Source of the DNA: an uncultured Bacillota bacterium
GTDB lineage: Bacteria; Bacillota; Clostridia; Peptostreptococcales; Anaerovoracaceae
Assembly (NCBI GenBank): GCA_946408315.1
Contig: CAMJRV010000003.1
Location: 1 to 24,373, forward strand
DNA: 24,373 nt
Reading direction: 5' to 3'
Every line of letters starts with the position of its first letter. Position 1 is the first letter of the stretch. Of this stretch, positions 11,237 to 19,591 are shown one piece after another. The notes beneath the pieces were generated by a model, which saw nothing but the letters and a program-made list of their open reading frames with translations, was not told the origin of the DNA and searched no databases. Both the position numbers and the translations under genes were made by a program.

Positions 11237-12310
11237 CTACGCCTCCCTTTTCTTTTCTTTCTTTTCCAATACTTCTGTGTTTACTGCCTTCAGGTTCAGC
11301 CCCGTACTGTTGGGATCGGTGAGAAAGACGTAGATAAAGGTTGCAGCAATGATGATGAGCAGCCCGGATTCTATAAACAGGTCCCTGCTGATCAGGATCG
11401 CCGCAACTCCCATGATGCCGCTGATCCCGTAAAGGGTCAGCACCGTTCTTCTCTGACCGAGCCCCGCCGCCATAATGCGGTGGTGCAGATGACCTTTATC
11501 CGCCTCCATGATCGGCCTCTTGTTGACCAGTCTTCGCAGAATCGCGAAGGTTGTGTCAAAGATCGGAAGACCGAGAACCAGGACGGGAACTACCGTCGCA
11601 AGCATGGTGGCGCTCTTCATCGGATTCATGACGGACAGCCCCGCAAGCATAAAACCCAGAAACAATGCTCCGCCGTCCCCCATAAAGATCTTTGCCGGGT
11701 TGAAGTTGAAGGGAAGAAAGCCCAGCGCTCCTCCCGCGATAGCGAGCATCGCCATGCAGGCCGTCGGATTGTTGCCGATAAAAGCGGTATATGCAATGGC
11801 GATGGACGCGATGAAGGCGACGCCGCCGGCCAGCCCGTCCAATCCGTCGATCAGGTTGATCGTGTTGGTGATTCCCACGATCCAGACTACCGTCACCAGC
11901 AGACTGACGATCCATGGGAAGAAATAATATCCTTCTCCGAAGGGATTCCCGATAAAAGAAATCTTGACGCTGAACTGAAACAGGATAAACGCGCATAAAA
12001 TCTGGCATATCAGCTTTACCTTCGCAGGCAGATTTCTCAGATCATCGATGATGCCTACGAGGAAAATCAGCGTGCCTCCGGCGATCACCCCCATCAGCTG
12101 TGTACTGAACGGGAGGAAGATCAGCATGGAAGTCACAGTTCCGATGTAGATCGCCATCCCCCCAAATCTCGGCATCGCCTTCGTATGCATCCTCCGGTTG
12201 TCCTTCGGAATGTCCACGGCTCCGATCTTCGGCGCGATTTTAATCGCAACCGGCGTGAACACAAACGCTAAGGCAAACGCCGCTATAAATATAGATAGAT
12301 ATTGATTCAT
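11237..12310 (-). CDS. Undecaprenyl-phosphate GlcNAc-1-phosphate transferase (WecA/TagO family)
   Basis: Polytopic membrane enzyme that transfers a sugar-1-phosphate from a UDP-sugar to undecaprenyl phosphate, the first step of teichoic acid or polysaccharide assembly. The 357 residues contain about ten or eleven membrane helices and the family motifs: D89-D90, NTINLIDGLDGLAGG (149-163), MGDGG (210-214) and HLHH (274-277). The HLHH motif near the C-terminus favours WecA/TagO over MraY. The frame is open from a GTG at 12325, but the ATG at 12308-12310 fits the family start and a GAGGGG site seven bases upstream. The C-terminus ends in a Lys/Glu-rich tail. It is adjacent to wecB, which makes a precursor for the same polymers. 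Confidence 0.93.
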   Translation of the reverse strand: MNQYLSIFIAAFALAFVFTPVAIKIAPKIGAVDIPKDNRRMHTKAMPRFGGMAIYIGTVTSMLIFLPFSTQLMGVIAGGTLIFLVGIIDDLRNLPAKVKLICQILCAFILFQFSVKISFIGNPFGEGYYFFPWIVSLLVTVVWIVGITNTINLIDGLDGLAGGVAFIASIAIAYTAFIGNNPTACMAMLAIAGGALGFLPFNFNPAKIFMGDGGALFLGFMLAGLSVMNPMKSATMLATVVPVLVLGLPIFDTTFAILRRLVNKRPIMEADKGHLHHRIMAAGLGQRRTVLTLYGISGIMGVAAILISRDLFIESGLLIIIAATFIYVFLTDPNSTGLNLKAVNTEVLEKKEKKREA

Positions 12311-12321
12311 CTCCTCGCCCC

Positions 12322-12771
12322 TCACTCGTTGAACATTTCTATTTTAAGACCGGCTTCCTCGAGGATCTCCAGAGACAGCTCGTCGGGATATCCCTCCTTG
12401 ACCACGATCCTGGTCAATCCGGCATTGATAATCATTTTCGCGCAGATCACACAGGGCTGGTGGGTGCAGTAAATCGTTCCCCCTGCGATGCTCTGTCCCA
12501 GATGGGCCGCCTGTATGATGGCGTTCTGCTCCGCATGAAGCGCCATGCAGAGTTCATGCCTCTGCCCCGACGGTACGTTCAGCTTCTGGCGCAGGCAGCC
12601 TCCGCGCTCTTCACAGTGCTTGATCCCGATCGGCGCTCCATTATAGCCCGTCGCCATGATCCTTCTGTCCTTGACGATCACCGCTCCGACCTGCCTTCTC
12701 ATGCAGGTGGATCTTTTCTGCGTAATTTCAGCCATCTCCATAAAGTATTGATCCCAACTTGGTCTTTCCAT
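12322..12771 (-). CDS. dCMP deaminase (ComEB-like)
   Basis: Zinc-dependent cytidine deaminase family protein predicted to convert dCMP to dUMP for dTTP synthesis. The 149 residues carry the catalytic zinc site H79-A-E81 and PCVIC (C107, C110). The nucleotide-binding region [20 protein letters not shown] (28-47) is typical of dCMP deaminases. Cys/His residues at 53, 59, 72 and 75 probably form a second zinc site seen in this family. The chosen ATG (12769-12771) follows an AAGGGGG site by eight bases; the longer frame from 12807 adds twelve non-conserved residues. It sits beside wecA/wecB near the atp operon, as in many Firmicutes. Confidence 0.92.
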   Translation of the reverse strand: MERPSWDQYFMEMAEITQKRSTCMRRQVGAVIVKDRRIMATGYNGAPIGIKHCEERGGCLRQKLNVPSGQRHELCMALHAEQNAIIQAAHLGQSIAGGTIYCTHQPCVICAKMIINAGLTRIVVKEGYPDELSLEILEEAGLKIEMFNE

Positions 12772-12852
12772 ACTACTATCCCCCTTGCTTGTTAATTTCC
12801 TGCGCAACTGAAACTTAATTGCTTTGCAATGCTTTGTTGCCTTGCGTAAAAT

Positions 12853-15342
12853 TTATTGTTCATTTTTGAAAACGCGGTTTGCCGCCCGGACCGTGTCCAT
12901 GGCATCCTTACAGTAGAAATCGGCGCCGATCTTTTCCGCATATTCCGCGGTGAGCACCGCTCCCCCCACAGCCGTAACGCATTCCAGCTCTGCGGCCTTC
13001 AGCGCCTGGATCGTCTTTTCCATGTTTGCCACCGTAGTAGTCATGAGTGCGGAGAGTCCGACCATCTTTATATTTTCATTTCTGGCCGTCTCAACCACCG
13101 TTTCGATGGGAACGTCCTTGCCCAGATCGATCACATCGTATCCATAGTTCTCCAGCAATACCTTCACGATATTCTTTCCGATATCGTGGATATCGCCCTG
13201 AACGGTGGCGAGAATCAGCTTTCCATAGGAGATCATTCCTCCCGTCGCCTTCATCGCCTCCTTTAAAACGACGAAGGCAGCCTTCACCGTATCGGCGGAT
13301 TTGATGAGCTGAGGGAGAAAGGTAGCTCCGCTTTCATATTCCTTTCCGACGATTCCAAGCGCCGGAATAACGATCTGCTCCACAATCTCCAGAGGCGTCT
13401 TCGTCTTTAAAAGCTCTTCCGCAGCTTTTGCAGCGCGATCCTCATAGCCTTCGACGATGATCTCTTCCAGGGAGATCTCCTTCACCCCGGCCTCTGTCTT
13501 TGCCGACGCTTTGTCCATATTTTTCGCGTCTGCAGCCCCCGGACGTTTGCCTTCCGCGCCGCCCTGTCCGCCGTAGAGCCGGATATAGTCCTTCGATTCG
13601 ATATCTTTGCAGCTCAGCGCTTCAAAGGCGTGGATCGTATCTGCATACTCCGGGACGAGAGGATCGGTGATGGGCGCATCCAGTCCCGCCGAAAGCGCCA
13701 TGGCGAGAAAGGTCCTGTTGAGCAGCTTCCGCTCCGGCAATCCGAAGGAAACGTTGCTTGCTCCCAGAGTCGTCTTAACTCCAAACTGTGCCTTCACCCG
13801 GCGAATGGCCTCAAGGGTATCCCGGCCCGCATTCTGCTGGGCCGACACGGTCAGCGTCAAACAGTCGACGATGATTCTCTCCCGTCCAATCCCGTACGCT
13901 TCCGCCGTTTTTATGATCCGCTCCGCAATGGCAAGGCGTTCGTCGGCGTTCTCCGGCAAGCCCTTTTCATCCAGCGTCAGAGCGATGACGCAGGCGCCGT
14001 ATTTTTTGACGATGGGAAAGATCGCCTCCATATTTTCCCGCTTGCCGTTTACGGAATTGATGATCGGTTTTCCATTATAATACCGCGCAGCAGCCTCTAT
14101 TACCCTCGGATCCGCGCTGTCGATCTGAAGCGGAGCGGCCACCACAGAGGAAACCTTTCTGACCGCTTTCAGCATCATATCGTATTCATCGATATCAGGA
14201 AGGCCCACGTTGATGTCGAGAATCTCCGCACCGGCCTTTACCTGATCGATGGCTTCATTTTCTATATAGGACAGGTCTTTTGCCTTCAATGCTTCCTTTA
14301 AAAGCTTCTTGCCTGTCGGGTTGATCCGTTCTCCGATGATCCGGACCCTGTCATCGAGGATCACCGTCTTTGTGGAGGAGCTTACCGCCGTCATGGCCTT
14401 TGCCCCCCTACGCCTGCCGGCGTCGGCGGACAGAGCGGGATAGTCCCGATCCCGGATGCTCTCTGCAAGAGCGGCGATGTAGTCGGGACTCGTACCGCAG
14501 CAGCCTCCCGCGATGGCGATGCCTGCCTGGAGCAGTTCCTGCATCGCTTCCACGTATTCCTCGATATCGACATGGTATACCGTCTCACCGTCCACGATGG
14601 CCGGAAGTCCCGCATTGGGCTGGACCAGCACCGGCAGCGTGGAGTATTCCAAAATTTCCCTGGCAATGCCGGCCATCTGCTTCGGCCCCAGAGAGCAGTT
14701 GAGCCCCAGAGCGTCGATGCCGAGATCCTGCAGGATATTTACGGCTGTGAGGGGATCGGTCCCCATGAGCATCCGGCCGTCTTCCTGAAAGGTGACGGAA
14801 CAGAATATGGGAAGATCGCAGTTCTCTTTCGCGGCCAGGATTCCGGCTTTGATTTCGTAAATGTCCGTAAAGGTTTCAAACAGGATCAGGTCCGCGCCGG
14901 CTTCTGCCCCTGCAATCACCTGCTCCTTAAAAATATCATAAGCTTCGTCGAAGGAGAGATCGCCGACAGGCGCCATCAGCTTTCCGATGGGCGCCACATC
15001 CAGGGCGACGAACTTCTCACCGGGCGTCTTTCCCCGGCGCTTCTCGTCCTCTGTCACACGGATCGCCGCCTCTTTGGCCAGTCTCACGGCCTGGGCAATG
15101 ACCTCTTTCACCGTATGTCCGGTGCCCGCAAGCTTGTAGCGGTTGCATCCGAACGTATTGGAGGACACAAAATCGCTGCCTGCCCGGAAATAAGCCTCAT
15201 GAATCTCTATAATAACTCTGGGATCGGTGAAGTTGAGAAGCTCCGGAAGTCCGCCTTCCTTTAATCCATACTTCTGCATCATCGTGCCCATGGCGCCGTC
15301 GCATATGATAATCTTTTTTCCTATTAAATCGCTGATCCTCAT
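12853..15342 (-). CDS. metH: Cobalamin-dependent methionine synthase, short form
   Basis: Transfers a methyl group from methyl-THF through cobalamin to homocysteine. The 829 residues contain, in order, a homocysteine-binding domain (about 1-300, zinc ligands C216, C281, C282), a pterin-binding domain (about 330-585), a Gly/Ala/Lys linker (590-620), a B12 cap region (about 625-700) and a B12-binding domain (705-829) with GDIHDIGKN, where H719 is the lower axial cobalt ligand. The C-terminal AdoMet-binding reactivation domain of the roughly 1,200-residue E. coli enzyme is absent, so reductive reactivation must come from another protein. The ATG overlaps the metF stop as ATGA, with AGGAG nine bases upstream. 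No cobalamin or SAM riboswitch is visible. Confidence 0.95.
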   Translation of the reverse strand: MRISDLIGKKIIICDGAMGTMMQKYGLKEGGLPELLNFTDPRVIIEIHEAYFRAGSDFVSSNTFGCNRYKLAGTGHTVKEVIAQAVRLAKEAAIRVTEDEKRRGKTPGEKFVALDVAPIGKLMAPVGDLSFDEAYDIFKEQVIAGAEAGADLILFETFTDIYEIKAGILAAKENCDLPIFCSVTFQEDGRMLMGTDPLTAVNILQDLGIDALGLNCSLGPKQMAGIAREILEYSTLPVLVQPNAGLPAIVDGETVYHVDIEEYVEAMQELLQAGIAIAGGCCGTSPDYIAALAESIRDRDYPALSADAGRRRGAKAMTAVSSSTKTVILDDRVRIIGERINPTGKKLLKEALKAKDLSYIENEAIDQVKAGAEILDINVGLPDIDEYDMMLKAVRKVSSVVAAPLQIDSADPRVIEAAARYYNGKPIINSVNGKRENMEAIFPIVKKYGACVIALTLDEKGLPENADERLAIAERIIKTAEAYGIGRERIIVDCLTLTVSAQQNAGRDTLEAIRRVKAQFGVKTTLGASNVSFGLPERKLLNRTFLAMALSAGLDAPITDPLVPEYADTIHAFEALSCKDIESKDYIRLYGGQGGAEGKRPGAADAKNMDKASAKTEAGVKEISLEEIIVEGYEDRAAKAAEELLKTKTPLEIVEQIVIPALGIVGKEYESGATFLPQLIKSADTVKAAFVVLKEAMKATGGMISYGKLILATVQGDIHDIGKNIVKVLLENYGYDVIDLGKDVPIETVVETARNENIKMVGLSALMTTTVANMEKTIQALKAAELECVTAVGGAVLTAEYAEKIGADFYCKDAMDTVRAANRVFKNEQ

Positions 15343-16220
15343 CCACTTATTCTCCTGATGTTTTCGATATTACCTATGATTCTTTTTGCCGTATCCGCCT
15401 TGTTCATCGTATACAGGTGGACGCCCCGGACGCCCCAGGCCATCAGATCGATGATCTGTTCGATGGCGTAAGCCTCCCCCGCCTCTTTCAGCGCGGCCGG
15501 GTTGTCTTCGTACCGGTCCAGGATTCTCCTGAATTTTGACGGCATATTACAGCCGGCAAGCTTCGTGATCCGGATGATCTGGTTTTTATTCAGCACTGGC
15601 ATGATGCCCGCCGACACGGGAAGATCGATCCCCGCAAGGTCGATTTCCTCCATGAACCGGTAAAACAGTTCGTTGTCGAAAAACAACTGAGAGATTAAAA
15701 AGTCTGCTCCCATATCGGCCTTTTCTTTCAGGTATTTGATATCTTTTACCTTGCTTTCGCAGTCCACGTGCCCTTCCGGGTAGCAGGCCGCGCCGATGCA
15801 GAAGTCCTTTTCCGCCCTGACCTCGCGGATCAGATCGGCAGCGTGCTCGTACTGAAGGGGATTCGGGAAATCAAAATCAGGATCTTCCGGAATATCCCCC
15901 CGCATCGCAAGAATATTTTCGATGTTATTGTTTCTCATCTCCGCGAACGTATCTTTAATCTGCGTTTTTGTGGCGGAAATGCAGGTCAGATGCGCCAGGC
16001 TTTCTATTTTATATTCATTTTTAATTTTTGAAGCGATTTCAACCGTCCTGTCCTTGGCCTTTCCGCCTGCGCCGTAGGTTACGCTGATAAAGTCCGGATT
16101 GATATCCGAAAGCTCGTCCAGCGTTTTATAGACCGTCTCCACCGGAGAATCCAGCTTCGGAGGAAAAATCTCCAGTGAAATCACTGTCTTCTTCTTATCA
16201 AACAGCTCTCTAATCTTCAT
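15339..16220 (-). CDS. metF: Methylenetetrahydrofolate reductase
   Basis: Flavin enzyme reducing 5,10-methylene-THF to 5-methyl-THF, the methyl donor for MetH. The 293 residues are normal for bacterial MetF and show SLEIFPPK with E17, TYGAGG (48-53), LAMRGD (104-109), GAACYPEGH (143-151), QLFFDN (178-183) and GVHLYTMN (266-273). The reading frame extends 68 codons upstream into truA, but the true start is the ATG at 16218-16220, with AGGAG five bases upstream and the family's usual N-terminus. The two enzymes of the methyl branch are translationally coupled here. Confidence 0.96.
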   Translation of the reverse strand: MKIRELFDKKKTVISLEIFPPKLDSPVETVYKTLDELSDINPDFISVTYGAGGKAKDRTVEIASKIKNEYKIESLAHLTCISATKTQIKDTFAEMRNNNIENILAMRGDIPEDPDFDFPNPLQYEHAADLIREVRAEKDFCIGAACYPEGHVDCESKVKDIKYLKEKADMGADFLISQLFFDNELFYRFMEEIDLAGIDLPVSAGIMPVLNKNQIIRITKLAGCNMPSKFRRILDRYEDNPAALKEAGEAYAIEQIIDLMAWGVRGVHLYTMNKADTAKRIIGNIENIRRISG

Positions 16221-16230
16221 ACTTTCTCCT

Positions 16231-17133
16231 TTACCCGTCGCTTCCGCAACCTCCGGCAGAATTGCCGTATCCTTCCGCCGCCTTGTGCAGCGATTCACTA
16301 TCATAGTATATTTCCGCAAGATACAGTCCTTGCGGGGGCGCCGTATGACCGGCCCGTATCCTGTCCCTGCCCGCGATGACCTCCGGCAAGTCGTCCGGAT
16401 CTTTTTTCCCAAGGCCCACGTCAACCAGCGTGCCTGTGATAATCCTTACCATATTATAAAGGAACCCGTCTCCGATGATCTCAAAGGCGATGACTTTTTC
16501 AGAACCTGCCGATGCCGGTCCTGGCAGCCCGCCTTCCGGTGGGATCTGTCCCGTCCCGTAACCCGACGCAGAGATTCGGGCGCTGTAAACGGTCCTTACG
16601 GTAGTCTCCAGTTCCTTCCCTCCTGCCGCCTGAAAGCATTTGAAATCCTGAGTTCCGACCAAATATGCGGCGGCCCGCTTCATCGCTTCCAAATCCAGCG
16701 GCCTGCCGACCTGATAGCGGTAATTTCGGCCGAAGGGGTTCGGCTTCCCTGAATTATCAATTTGATAGATATATTTCTTTCCTGCCGCGTCAAACCTGGC
16801 ATGAAACCCGGGGTCCACTTCCTCGGCCGCTAAAATGGCCACATCCCCGGAAGCCTTTCTCCATCGCTCCGATGCGGCGGAGGCGAAGATTCCGTTGGCG
16901 ACCAGCGGAATTTTTTCAACGGGAATGCTGAAATCTGCGGTAAAACTTGCCCTCTGCCCATATGCGTGAACACCTGCGTCGGTCCTGCTCGTTCCGTTGA
17001 TCCGGATCGGCTGAGCACAGACGATGGAAAGGGCTCTCTCCACTTCCTCCTGAACGCTCCGCTGGCCGGGCTGCTTCTGCCACCCGCAAAAATCCGTCCC
17101 GTCATATGCGATTGTCAAAAGGACATTTTTCAT
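16231..17133 (-). CDS. truA: tRNA pseudouridine(38-40) synthase
   Basis: Converts uridines 38-40 in the anticodon stem of tRNA to pseudouridine. The 300 residues carry the catalytic aspartate D52 in the motif NGTSRTDAGVHA (46-57), the YDGTDFCGWQ start (10-19) and the GDGFLYNMVRIITGTLVDVG segment (221-240). It is longer than the usual ~250 residues because of a Gly/Pro-rich insertion at about 189-212 and a Gly-rich C-terminal tail after 280. The ATG at 17131-17133 is chosen over one eleven codons earlier because it has a GGGAGG five bases upstream and the family start MKNVLLTIAYDG. Confidence 0.94.
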   Translation of the reverse strand: MKNVLLTIAYDGTDFCGWQKQPGQRSVQEEVERALSIVCAQPIRINGTSRTDAGVHAYGQRASFTADFSIPVEKIPLVANGIFASAASERWRKASGDVAILAAEEVDPGFHARFDAAGKKYIYQIDNSGKPNPFGRNYRYQVGRPLDLEAMKRAAAYLVGTQDFKCFQAAGGKELETTVRTVYSARISASGYGTGQIPPEGGLPGPASAGSEKVIAFEIIGDGFLYNMVRIITGTLVDVGLGKKDPDDLPEVIAGRDRIRAGHTAPPQGLYLAEIYYDSESLHKAAEGYGNSAGGCGSDG

Positions 17134-17149
17134 CGCGCCTCCCTGCGGC

Positions 17150-17827
17150 TCAATCGTGGCTTGCAAGCCCGCTTCCGTTGATGGGAATCGTTTCTCCCAG
17201 ATAGGTCGGCTTCGCCTTTATGATCGTCTTGATAAAGTCTTTATCCCGGGCGAGTATTTCCCGGATATCGCGGTATTTCTGCCCCGCGTAAGTTCTCGAT
17301 ACAGGAATCACGCCCCAGCTTTCCATGCCAAGGCCCCGGGCTGTGTAAATCGCCCTGTACTGGTGATATTGCTGCGTTATAATAATTGCCTTTTTCACAA
17401 GAAAAATATCCCGGGCGCGGTACATGGACTCATAGGTGGAAAATCCCGCATGATCCAGAAAGATATCTTCCGACGGTACGCCCGCGTTCAGAGCGTACTC
17501 CTTCATGGCATTGACCTCGTCGTACTCCTCCTGGCCGTTGTCGCCGCTGAGCAAGAGCTTGGGCGCAACCCCGGCGCGATACAGTTCGATCCCCTTGTCC
17601 AACCGGTCCTTCAGCATATAGTTGGGGGTACCGTCAGGCCTCAGCCCCGCTCCGAGCACAAGAATACAGTCCGCGCCAAGATCGGCGGCTGCGGCTTCCG
17701 TAATCAGATACGGTTCTGCGGATGCTTTCACGTAAGAGCTGATCGCCAGCGGAGCCGCTGCCAGCACGGCGGCGGCCAGAACCCATGCTCCGATCCAAAT
17801 TGCTCTCTTTCTCTTCTTTCCTGTCAT
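17150..17827 (-). CDS. SanA/YdcF-like DUF218 membrane protein
   Basis: A 225-residue protein with one N-terminal membrane helix (about 9-31) and a DUF218 domain outside or at the membrane. Recognisable blocks are DCILVLGAG (53-61), MLKDRLDKGIELYRAG, KLLLSGDNG, YDEVNAMKEYAL, the HAGFSTYESMYRAR segment and IITQQYHQYRAIYTARGLGM. SanA proteins affect envelope permeability (vancomycin sensitivity at high temperature in E. coli); biochemical function is not established. It lies 6 bp after yhbY and 16 bp before truA. Its ribosome binding site is weak, so translation is likely coupled. Confidence 0.87.
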   Translation of the reverse strand: MTGKKRKRAIWIGAWVLAAAVLAAAPLAISSYVKASAEPYLITEAAAADLGADCILVLGAGLRPDGTPNYMLKDRLDKGIELYRAGVAPKLLLSGDNGQEEYDEVNAMKEYALNAGVPSEDIFLDHAGFSTYESMYRARDIFLVKKAIIITQQYHQYRAIYTARGLGMESWGVIPVSRTYAGQKYRDIREILARDKDFIKTIIKAKPTYLGETIPINGSGLASHD

Positions 17828-17833
17828 CTCTAT

Positions 17834-18127
17834 TTATCTCGGAAGCTCGATCTGCTTATGATCCTTCGACTCGCGGTAAAGCGTAAACTTTCTCCCGATC
17901 GCCTGTACATATTCTGCGTTTAAACGGGCCGCCAGTTCATTGGCGACGTCTTTGGGAGACAGCTCGCAGCCTTCCTGAAGCTTTACCTTTACCAGCTCCC
18001 GATATTCCAGCCCTGTTTCCATCTCTTTGATGATATTTTCGGTAAGCCCCGATTTTCCCATATATACGGTAGGTTCCAGCTCATGGGCCAGACTTCTCAA
18101 AAAGCTCCTCTGTTTGCTTGTAATCAT
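17834..18127 (-). CDS. yhbY: Ribosome assembly RNA-binding protein YhbY (CRM domain)
   Basis: Small RNA-binding protein associated with pre-50S ribosomal subunits. The 97-residue protein is one CRM domain: SKQRSFLRSLAHELEPTVYM, GKSGLTENIIKEM, ELVKVKLQEGC and the end segment AIGRKFTLYRES. The ATG at 18125-18127 fits the family start and has an AAGGG eight bases upstream; the frame runs 14 codons further upstream into the promoter leader. It is first in the nine-gene run. Confidence 0.93.
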   Translation of the reverse strand: MITSKQRSFLRSLAHELEPTVYMGKSGLTENIIKEMETGLEYRELVKVKLQEGCELSPKDVANELAARLNAEYVQAIGRKFTLYRESKDHKQIELPR

Positions 18128-18183
18128 CTTCTTATCCCTTTTATCCTTTCGGCTTTGCCTGATTTGCAAATTTATATCAGAAT

Positions 18184-18213
18184 ATTATACTATTATTTAC
18201 ATTGCCTCGTCAA
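18184..18213 (-). promoter_or_regulatory. Promoter of the yhbY-to-MATE gene run
   Basis: On the minus strand, TTGACG (18208-18213, five of six -35 bases) and TATAAT (18184-18189, perfect -10) are separated by 18 bp. The leader to yhbY is about 50 bases. This is the strongest-looking promoter in the window and the only clear one found for the nine genes that follow. Confidence 0.8.
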
Positions 18214-18333
18214 ATCCATTTCCACTCCAGGTCAGGATCATCCTGAAAGGTGGATATAATTCACAGTCGCTGCAACGGCGGCCGTGAACAACGGTATATT
18301 TTTATAATATTTAGAATATTTAATAAATAACGA

Positions 18334-18362
18334 TTGATCCCGACTCGCGCAGGTGTTAAAAT
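18334..18362 (+). promoter_or_regulatory. Candidate promoter of the TRAP binding-protein gene
   Basis: TTGATC (18334-18339) and TAAAAT (18357-18362) are separated by 17 bp, matching four and five consensus bases. This gives a leader of about 37 bases to the preferred start at 18406. A second TATAAT at 18303-18308 lacks a convincing -35 box. The 278-bp region 18128-18405 otherwise holds only the divergent yhbY promoter. Confidence 0.45.
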
Positions 18363-18405
18363 TACTTCACAGGATACAGCCGTTAATCATGCGGGAGGAA
18401 TGGAA

Positions 18406-19464
18406 ATGAGAAATCTAACTTTCATTGCAATCTCACTATCATTAGCGCTTATCCTCTCCGTCTTTGCCGGCTGTGCCGACAAGAGCGAGGATGAAGAAGC
18501 GGGGACGATCCCTGTGAAGCCCCTTGTTTTCAAGCTTGCATCGGATGCGCCGATGGAGCATATGGCATCCGAGCTGAATCAGGAAGCCTGCGAAAAGATC
18601 AAGGAAAGGACCGAGGGCAGAGTCGTCATCCAATATTATCCCGAAAGCCAGCTGGGCAGCTACGAAACCGCCTATGAAAAGATCGTCGCGGGCGACATCG
18701 ATATCGGCCAGATCAGCGTTCCCGACTTTCTGGACCCCCGGCTGGGGGCGGCCTATCTGCCCTACTATGCGATCAGCTTTGAGGAAGCAAAAATCCTGTA
18801 TGCTCCCGAATCCTATATGAGTCAGATTTTCAGCGAATTGACGGCGGAAAACGACGTAAGGTTTATGGGCTGGCTTCTGGAAGGCTTCGTCGGGATCGGC
18901 GTCGTCAAGGAGCCCACAAAGCCGATGGTTCCGGGCGCCGACAAGGGCATCCGATTGAGGGTCCCGACAATAACAAGCTTCCGGTACGCGGCGGAGGACC
19001 TGGGCTATGAGCCGGTCACAATCACCTACGCGGAGGTGCCCACAGCCATGAGGACAAACGAGGTCGACGGCTGGCTCGGAGGGACCTCCAACATGAACTA
19101 TGCATGGGTGGGAGATATCATCAATAAACTGTATGTAAATTACATCTCTGCGGAAGCTACCTGCTATGTGATGAGTGAAAAAAGTCTGGCGAAGCTTTCC
19201 GAAGAGGATAGGCTGACTGTAATCAACGTATTCCGCGAACAGAGCCTCCAAAGCTTTGAACGCGCCAAAGCCAACGAAGAGCGATATAAAGAGAAGCTTC
19301 GGACGGATTACGGCGTCGAAGTAATAGAGCCGTCAAAGGACGAACTCGCCGCCAACGCCGAATACATCCGGAATAAAACCTGGACCAGGTTGGAAGAGGT
19401 TTTTACCCCCGAATTGATCGAAGGCTTCCGTGCTGAGGTGGAAAAGCTGAACACACCGAACTGA
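18406..19464 (+). CDS. TRAP-type solute-binding lipoprotein (DctP family)
   Basis: Extracytoplasmic binding protein of a tripartite ATP-independent (TRAP) transporter, which captures organic acids such as dicarboxylates. The 352 residues begin with a lipoprotein signal (hydrophobic 4-20, box VFAGC, lipidated C23) and continue as a DctP fold: LASDAP, YYPESQLGSYETAYEKIVAGDIDIGQ (77-102), GIRLRVPTITSF with the probable carboxylate-binding R185, and ANAEYIRNKTW near the end. The ATG at 18406-18408 is preferred because GGGAGG lies seven bases upstream; an in-frame ATG two codons earlier abuts that site, and frames further upstream begin in the promoter. No DctQ or DctM membrane subunit gene is nearby, so it is an orphan in this window. 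It has its own terminator. Confidence 0.9.
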   Translation: MRNLTFIAISLSLALILSVFAGCADKSEDEEAGTIPVKPLVFKLASDAPMEHMASELNQEACEKIKERTEGRVVIQYYPESQLGSYETAYEKIVAGDIDIGQISVPDFLDPRLGAAYLPYYAISFEEAKILYAPESYMSQIFSELTAENDVRFMGWLLEGFVGIGVVKEPTKPMVPGADKGIRLRVPTITSFRYAAEDLGYEPVTITYAEVPTAMRTNEVDGWLGGTSNMNYAWVGDIINKLYVNYISAEATCYVMSEKSLAKLSEEDRLTVINVFREQSLQSFERAKANEERYKEKLRTDYGVEVIEPSKDELAANAEYIRNKTWTRLEEVFTPELIEGFRAEVEKLNTPN

Positions 19465-19514
19465 TCCACCGACATCCTATTGAATACCACTACTCCATTA
19501 AACTCATACAACAA

Positions 19515-19564
19515 CGCAAAGAGAGGATAACCTGCCCCGGTTATCCTCTCTCTGCGTCTTTTCG
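19515..19564 (+). terminator. Terminator between the TRAP gene and the export operon
   Basis: A perfect 13-bp stem (19520-19532 with 19539-19551; right arm GGTTATCCTCTCT) has a 6-base loop TGCCCC. An outer ACGCA/TGCGT pairing may extend it. On the plus strand it is followed by CTTTT, which suits the TRAP gene. It lies between convergent genes and may serve the export operon as well. Confidence 0.8.
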
Positions 19565-19591
19565 ATCCTCTTCATTGCCCGAATCCAGCGT

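Noticed and set aside
11192..11998. Open frame (268 codons) on the plus strand
   Set aside because: It is antisense to the wecA-like gene, polar and without motifs; not a gene.
12772..12852. Possible SAM or cobalamin riboswitch, or terminator, near metH
   Set aside because: The gap is too short, has no conserved riboswitch core and no T run after a stem; only short TTGC/GCAA pairings are seen.
16221..16424. N-terminal extension of MetF
   Set aside because: The 68 extra codons overlap truA, are Arg-rich and unlike MetF; a good ribosome binding site marks the start at 16220.
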